From an uncultured Porphyromonas sp. (GTDB lineage Bacteria > Bacteroidota > Bacteroidia > Bacteroidales > Porphyromonadaceae): a DNA stretch of 9,638 bases. This document shows positions 5,479 through 9,638 of this stretch, piece after piece. The first letter of the stretch is position 1; the number at the start of each line of letters is the position of its first letter. The stretch spans positions 1 to 9,638 of the forward strand of contig CAMPUN010000024.1 in assembly GCA_946997275.1 (NCBI GenBank). The letters are read 5' to 3'. The notes beneath the pieces are model-generated. The model saw only the letters and a list, made by a program, of their open reading frames with translations, searched no databases and was not told the DNA's origin. The translations under genes were made by a program, and so were the position numbers.

Positions 5479-8473
5479 TGACAGCTTTCTCTCGCAGGTC
5501 GTCAGTCGAATGCGCTCTAGTGAGGTCCCGCTGAGGGATCAGTTGGTGGTGGTGCCGACGAAGCGTGCAGCGACCTTCCTACAGCGTGAGCTGGTGACAC
5601 AGCTACAGGATAAGCCTGCGACGATTTTGCCTCGTATCGTCACCATCGATGAGTGGATTACAGAGATGTCTGGGCGGGTTATCCTAGACAATACGGCACT
5701 CATCTCGATACTCTATGAGGTTTATGCGACCTATCTAGCCAATCAGAAGCTGGGGCAGGTGGAGATAGATCAGATGCTCTCCCTGAGCCAGACGGAGCGC
5801 ATGCTGCGAGACTTCCAGGATATGGATCTAGCCTTGGCAGATGTGGAGATGCTCCTGATCAACCTAGAGAATCTAGATGACCTAGACAGCTACGCCTATC
5901 TAGACGAAGAGGAGCGAGAGGCTATCAAAGAGTTTTGGCGCGGACTCTCAGACCAGGACTTGGATAGTCCACAGGGAGGGTATCGCCACTTTGCCACGGT
6001 ATGGCGAGACATTTACCAGCTATTTAATGTGCGTTTAGCCGGTCTTAAGGTCGCTTACCGAGCAGGCGCTTACAGGATCGTGGCGGAGGACACCTTTACA
6101 AGTGATGATCTGCTCAGAGCGCTACGGCGTTACAGCGGTTCGGCAGTTAGTCTCGTCAACTTCGTCGGGCTGTACAACCTGACACCTGCAGAGCGAGCAA
6201 TCATCAAGAAGCTTCAGAGCGCCGATGCCGATGCGCTACAGGTGCAGCTCTACTGGCAGAGGGTCTCGATAGACGCTCATGGGGACTTTAATGAGCATCT
6301 CTACAGTACGATAGATCAAAACGCCAAGCGCCTCGGAGGAGTCGTTCTAGACGAAGACTTCACCCGTAAGTATGCGCCTGAGGTACACCTGCTCTCGCTC
6401 AACTCAACCATCCAACAGCCACAAGTGGTCAACGATCTCATCGCTGAGATCACTCAGGAAGACGACACAGCGCTCAAGGAGCTACGCATAGCTATCGTGC
6501 TCAACGATGAGAAGACGCTCATCCCGCTGATGAACTCGCTCAAGCAGCCTGCCTGCACCTCGCTCAACGTGACGATGGGCTATCCCCTCCAGTACACCTC
6601 TGTGGCTACGTGGATACGCCGATACCTTAATATATATGGTCTCGTATCCTCGTCGGAGAGAAGGGTGGAGCGTGTCAAGCTCACCTGTTCGCGCTTGAAG
6701 CTTTGGCTGACTGCTCCCTTGACACGCAAGCTCTTTGGCGACCTTACGACTGCGCTGATGGATCGGATCGCTCTGCACCACTACGCCATCACAGCGTCAG
6801 AGCTTCGCACGATCATAGAGGAGGTTGCCAGAGATGCAGATGAGGCGGTGCGACAGCGTCTACTAGATCTGCTCACGCCCAGTCTCACGGGGGTAGGGTT
6901 ACTCACTCGTATAGGTCAGTTGCTAGAACTGCTCAAAGGCTTGACGACAGCGACAGACGAAGAGACAGAGGAAGCGACAGACGATGACGAATCAATAGAT
7001 CACGTAATCCTATCGGAAGCTCTAGACCAAATCGTCCGCTACGTCACGCAGGTGTCCAATCTGCTACAGTCGAATGAGGGCATACATCATTTACTAAACG
7101 CTCCGAAGCCTGTTGCTTATCTCTTGGAGCAACTGATGGCTGTGGGGAGTATCCCCTTCGAGGGAGCTCCGCTGGAGGGTTTGCAGGTGATGGGTTTCTT
7201 GGAGACACGTACGCTCACCTTTGACTATGTGATCATGCTCAACGTGCAGGAGGGCGATCTGCCTAAGTCAAGCCATACCACGACGCTTATCCCCGATATG
7301 CTACGGAGCGCCTTCGGTATGACCACTTACCGTACTGAGGACGATACCAATGCCTACCACTTCTACCGCCTCATACAGGGGGCTAAGCGGGTTTATCTAC
7401 TCCAGGACACACGTCCTAAGAGTATCTCCTCGATGGAGCCTTCGCGCTATGTGGATCAGATACGCTACCTGACGAACTTGTCGCTAGATGAATCCACCTA
7501 TGCTGATTCGCTAGATGCTAGGAATGAGCAGGAGCAGACTGTCGCTGAGACTGACGAGGAGGTGCATCGCTACATGGAGCAGATAGCTTCGGGCGAGAAG
7601 ACTTTCTCTCCCTCCGACTTGATTACCTACTACAATTGCGCTTACCAGTTTTACCTCAAGAAGATAAAAGGTATCGGCGAGCCACGCCAAGAGCCTGGTG
7701 TCGTGACGCAGATCGAGCTTGGCTCCATGGTGCACGCTTATCTGGAGTGGTTTTACAAAGGGCTGAAAAAGACGAGCGAAGTCTCAGACCTGGAGCACAC
7801 GGTGAGTCGCGCCAAGCTACAAGAGCTCTATAAAAAGATCGTCTCTGACAAGAGCGCCCCCGACGAAATCCTCCTGACAGACCTGGAGCGGTACATTAGC
7901 AAGGCTATAGAGATAGACAAGCGCTTGCTCCAATCTGGTCATTCGCTCCAACTGCTCGCTAGCGAGACGAAGATGACAAACCGCATTTTCGAGTGGCCGG
8001 ATGATAGTGGTCAGAATCATACGATACACCTCACGGGTCAGCCCGACCGAGTGGATATAATCGATGGGAAAGACTATCGCATCGTGGACTACAAGACAGG
8101 AGCTATCAAAAAGCCTAAGACAGTAGATAAGCTAGACAGAGATACGCTTGATGGTTGGCGTGATATGGCGAGCAACTGTAAGCTGGGAGGCTACATACTA
8201 CAGTCCTGTCTCTACGCGATGCTCTATGCGATGCCCTATGCGCAGCAAGCGGAGGAGAGGATTAGCGAGATACAGCCTACGCTCTATTCGCTAGCTCCCG
8301 CTATCCCAGCAGATGAAGGGGCGATAAGCTTTAAGGGAACTGTAGCTCTGGACGAACTTAAAGAGCTTGTCAAACATTACTTAAACAAACTGGTCGCCCT
8401 GACATTTGACCAAACGAAAGTACTGGACGTCTGTAAGTACTGCGACTACAAGACAATCTGTGGACGCAAGTAG
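5468..8473 (+). CDS. AddB-like PD-(D/E)XK nuclease with iron-sulfur cluster motif
   Basis: A 1001-residue cytoplasmic protein, probably the nuclease/inactivated-helicase subunit of an AddAB-type double-strand break repair enzyme. The N-terminus (VVVPTKRAATFLQREL, about residues 27-42) sits where AddB has its helicase motif I but lacks a GxxGxGKT Walker A. A helicase-like segment FDYVIMLNVQEGDLP (about 585-599) resembles the late UvrD-type motifs of AddB. An acidic linker (497-508) precedes it. The C-terminal nuclease domain has His756 (GSMVHAYLEW), Asp860 (GQPDRVD) and Asp874-Tyr-Lys876 (VDYKTG). Cysteines 724, 989, 992 and 998 have the C...C-x2-C-x5-C spacing of the AddB 4Fe-4S cluster. The ATG at 5468 overlaps the CPBP gene by 11 bases. 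The partner helicase AddA is not in the window. The name addB is withheld because the partner is unseen. Confidence 0.82.
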   Translation: MASNDSFLSQVVSRMRSSEVPLRDQLVVVPTKRAATFLQRELVTQLQDKPATILPRIVTIDEWITEMSGRVILDNTALISILYEVYATYLANQKLGQVEIDQMLSLSQTERMLRDFQDMDLALADVEMLLINLENLDDLDSYAYLDEEEREAIKEFWRGLSDQDLDSPQGGYRHFATVWRDIYQLFNVRLAGLKVAYRAGAYRIVAEDTFTSDDLLRALRRYSGSAVSLVNFVGLYNLTPAERAIIKKLQSADADALQVQLYWQRVSIDAHGDFNEHLYSTIDQNAKRLGGVVLDEDFTRKYAPEVHLLSLNSTIQQPQVVNDLIAEITQEDDTALKELRIAIVLNDEKTLIPLMNSLKQPACTSLNVTMGYPLQYTSVATWIRRYLNIYGLVSSSERRVERVKLTCSRLKLWLTAPLTRKLFGDLTTALMDRIALHHYAITASELRTIIEEVARDADEAVRQRLLDLLTPSLTGVGLLTRIGQLLELLKGLTTATDEETEEATDDDESIDHVILSEALDQIVRYVTQVSNLLQSNEGIHHLLNAPKPVAYLLEQLMAVGSIPFEGAPLEGLQVMGFLETRTLTFDYVIMLNVQEGDLPKSSHTTTLIPDMLRSAFGMTTYRTEDDTNAYHFYRLIQGAKRVYLLQDTRPKSISSMEPSRYVDQIRYLTNLSLDESTYADSLDARNEQEQTVAETDEEVHRYMEQIASGEKTFSPSDLITYYNCAYQFYLKKIKGIGEPRQEPGVVTQIELGSMVHAYLEWFYKGLKKTSEVSDLEHTVSRAKLQELYKKIVSDKSAPDEILLTDLERYISKAIEIDKRLLQSGHSLQLLASETKMTNRIFEWPDDSGQNHTIHLTGQPDRVDIIDGKDYRIVDYKTGAIKKPKTVDKLDRDTLDGWRDMASNCKLGGYILQSCLYAMLYAMPYAQQAEERISEIQPTLYSLAPAIPADEGAISFKGTVALDELKELVKHYLNKLVALTFDQTKVLDVCKYCDYKTICGRK

Positions 8474-8512
8474 CTGGTCCCTTGGATACATTATATATAA
8501 GTAGCACGCCAC

Positions 8513-9638
8513 ATGAAGACTAGAAGCCTGATCCTGTTACTCCTCATACTCATAAGCTCTGCCATGACGATCTCGGCGCAGAGCGCCTCAGCTAGTCTAT
8601 CTGCTAGTCCAGGCAAACTGAGCCAGCCCTATACGCCCACAGGACAGCAGGTACGACTCGTAGCTTATCATCCAGCTTCGGGAGAGGGGAGTGGCGCAGT
8701 TACCTTGACCTTTCCCATAGCTGCGGGAGAGAAGCTCTACAGCTACACTACATCAATACAGGAGGCGCAGCCTGTGGCTACGGCTCAGTACGCAGGGACG
8801 ACCGTCACCGTGCCAAATGCTCTGCTGGAGTGCGGTTACTTCACCGCTCAGCCTAGTCAGATCATGATGACACGAGTCTACTACTGGATCTTTGACTACA
8901 GCCGCGTCTCTCTACGAGACCTCGCCCTGACAGCAGACTACGATGTTGCGGAGCCTTGCCAGCAGGTGACGCTCACACTCTCTCGACCGCTACCGCCCAT
9001 ATCCTACCGCACGCTACAAGGCGCCTCCATGCAGGCAGACCGTGGGCTAGTCGTGCGCTACCAAGACCTCGTCTACAAAGAGGAGACACACGCCTTCACC
9101 GCAGAGCAAAAGGAGGAGCTACTCCCCGAGACCAATGGTGGGACGTGGCACTTGATAGCTCCGCTGAGCGACACCTCTTTTGCCATCATTGGGGACCGCT
9201 TTACCAAAGGCGTGGCAGAGCAGTACGGCTTGCCCATAGAGAGCCCCGTATTACAGGCTCATCGCGTCGAGCTGCACGCTCGCTATCGGCTGGTTAGCTC
9301 TGGTCAGTCGCAGGCTGCCGACTCGACCGCAAGCAATGCGGGACAGCTCCCCTCTAGTCTCTCCGCTCCCGCTACAGTGGAGATAGACTTGGTCGCTAAT
9401 GAGCCAGCGGCGGTGCTTTACCAAATCATCATTGCCGAGGGAGCCTCCATCTCTAAGGACGCTCCTGTCGTAATGCAGTTCAATGGGCGCCAAGCCCAGT
9501 ACACCTTTGACAAGATGGGTACCTACACGCTCTACGGCACGGCGAGCGACCGCACGGCGAGCTGCACAGCCACCTCTCAGCCAGTGGTGGTGACGGTACA
9601 AAGCTCTAGGCTTGAGGTGCCCAACGTCTTTACCCCCT
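8513..9638 (+). CDS. Secreted protein with likely type B T9SS (CHU_C) sorting domain, 5' part only
   Basis: The frame stays open from the ATG at 8513 to the window end, giving 375 complete codons. A signal peptide covers residues 1-22 (MKTRSLILLLL... ending TISA before Gln). The body is a beta-rich extracellular region without a motif I can name. A Ser/Ala-rich linker lies at about 263-287. A PKD/Ig-like segment follows at about 288-363, with GTYTLYGTASDRTASC before a VVVTVQ strand. The last visible residues LEVPNVFTP match the opening of the gliding-motility-associated C-terminal domain (usually PNxFTPNGDG), which marks type B cargo of the type IX secretion system. The protein is therefore probably exported to the cell surface or medium. 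The 39 bases after the nuclease gene (8474-8512) hold no clear promoter or terminator, so it is probably co-transcribed. Confidence 0.75.
   Translation, partial: MKTRSLILLLLILISSAMTISAQSASASLSASPGKLSQPYTPTGQQVRLVAYHPASGEGSGAVTLTFPIAAGEKLYSYTTSIQEAQPVATAQYAGTTVTVPNALLECGYFTAQPSQIMMTRVYYWIFDYSRVSLRDLALTADYDVAEPCQQVTLTLSRPLPPISYRTLQGASMQADRGLVVRYQDLVYKEETHAFTAEQKEELLPETNGGTWHLIAPLSDTSFAIIGDRFTKGVAEQYGLPIESPVLQAHRVELHARYRLVSSGQSQAADSTASNAGQLPSSLSAPATVEIDLVANEPAAVLYQIIIAEGASISKDAPVVMQFNGRQAQYTFDKMGTYTLYGTASDRTASCTATSQPVVVTVQSSRLEVPNVFTP

Noticed and set aside
8474..8512. Separate promoter in front of the T9SS-type gene
   Set aside because: The TATATATAA stretch is AT-rich, but no TAnnTTTG box with a correctly spaced -33 element is present.
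8956..9297. 113-codon open frame in another frame inside the final secreted-protein gene
   Set aside because: The frame at 8513 has a signal peptide and a recognisable T9SS-domain opening; the alternative product is Arg/His-rich and looks like an out-of-frame shadow.

Overview
The window looks like an ordinary chromosomal stretch of a Bacteroidota bacterium, most likely Porphyromonas or a close relative. The clues are a perfect Bacteroidota -7 promoter box (TAnnTTTG), genes without clear Shine-Dalgarno sequences, a LysM/periplasmic-binding-protein fusion, an AddB-like nuclease, and a secreted protein ending in what looks like the start of a type IX secretion (CHU_C, type B) sorting domain. 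The genus is an inference from gene content and base composition. All genes are on the + strand.

Region 1 (1-2148) is a housekeeping cluster: the 3' end of murA (peptidoglycan precursor synthesis), rimM (30S ribosome maturation) and dxr (first committed step of MEP isoprenoid synthesis). murA and rimM overlap by 8 bases, and dxr follows after 30 bases. A strong intrinsic terminator at 2248-2294 closes the unit.

Region 2 (2149-2578) is a 430-base non-coding gap and the least ordinary part of the window. It holds the terminator hairpin, a 21-bp direct repeat in three copies, two flanking ACGTAGGC octamers, a second hairpin resembling the terminator stem, two tandem 20-bp dyads spaced 22 bp apart, a 7-bp inverted repeat over the -33 region, and then a well-formed promoter.

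Region 3 (2579-9638) is a tightly packed probable operon driven from that promoter. It encodes a secreted LysM + PBP1-fold protein, a small outer-membrane beta-barrel, a CPBP-family (CAAX protease/bacteriocin-processing) membrane protein, a 1001-residue AddB-like PD-(D/E)XK nuclease with a 4Fe-4S cysteine set, and a secreted type B T9SS-like protein cut by the window end. The first two and the last probably act at the cell envelope. The nuclease probably acts in double-strand break repair, so the operon is functionally mixed.

I found no tRNA, rRNA, CRISPR, transposase or prophage gene, and no clearly novel multi-gene system. The intergenic repeat array and the composition of the downstream operon are the points most worth a second look.
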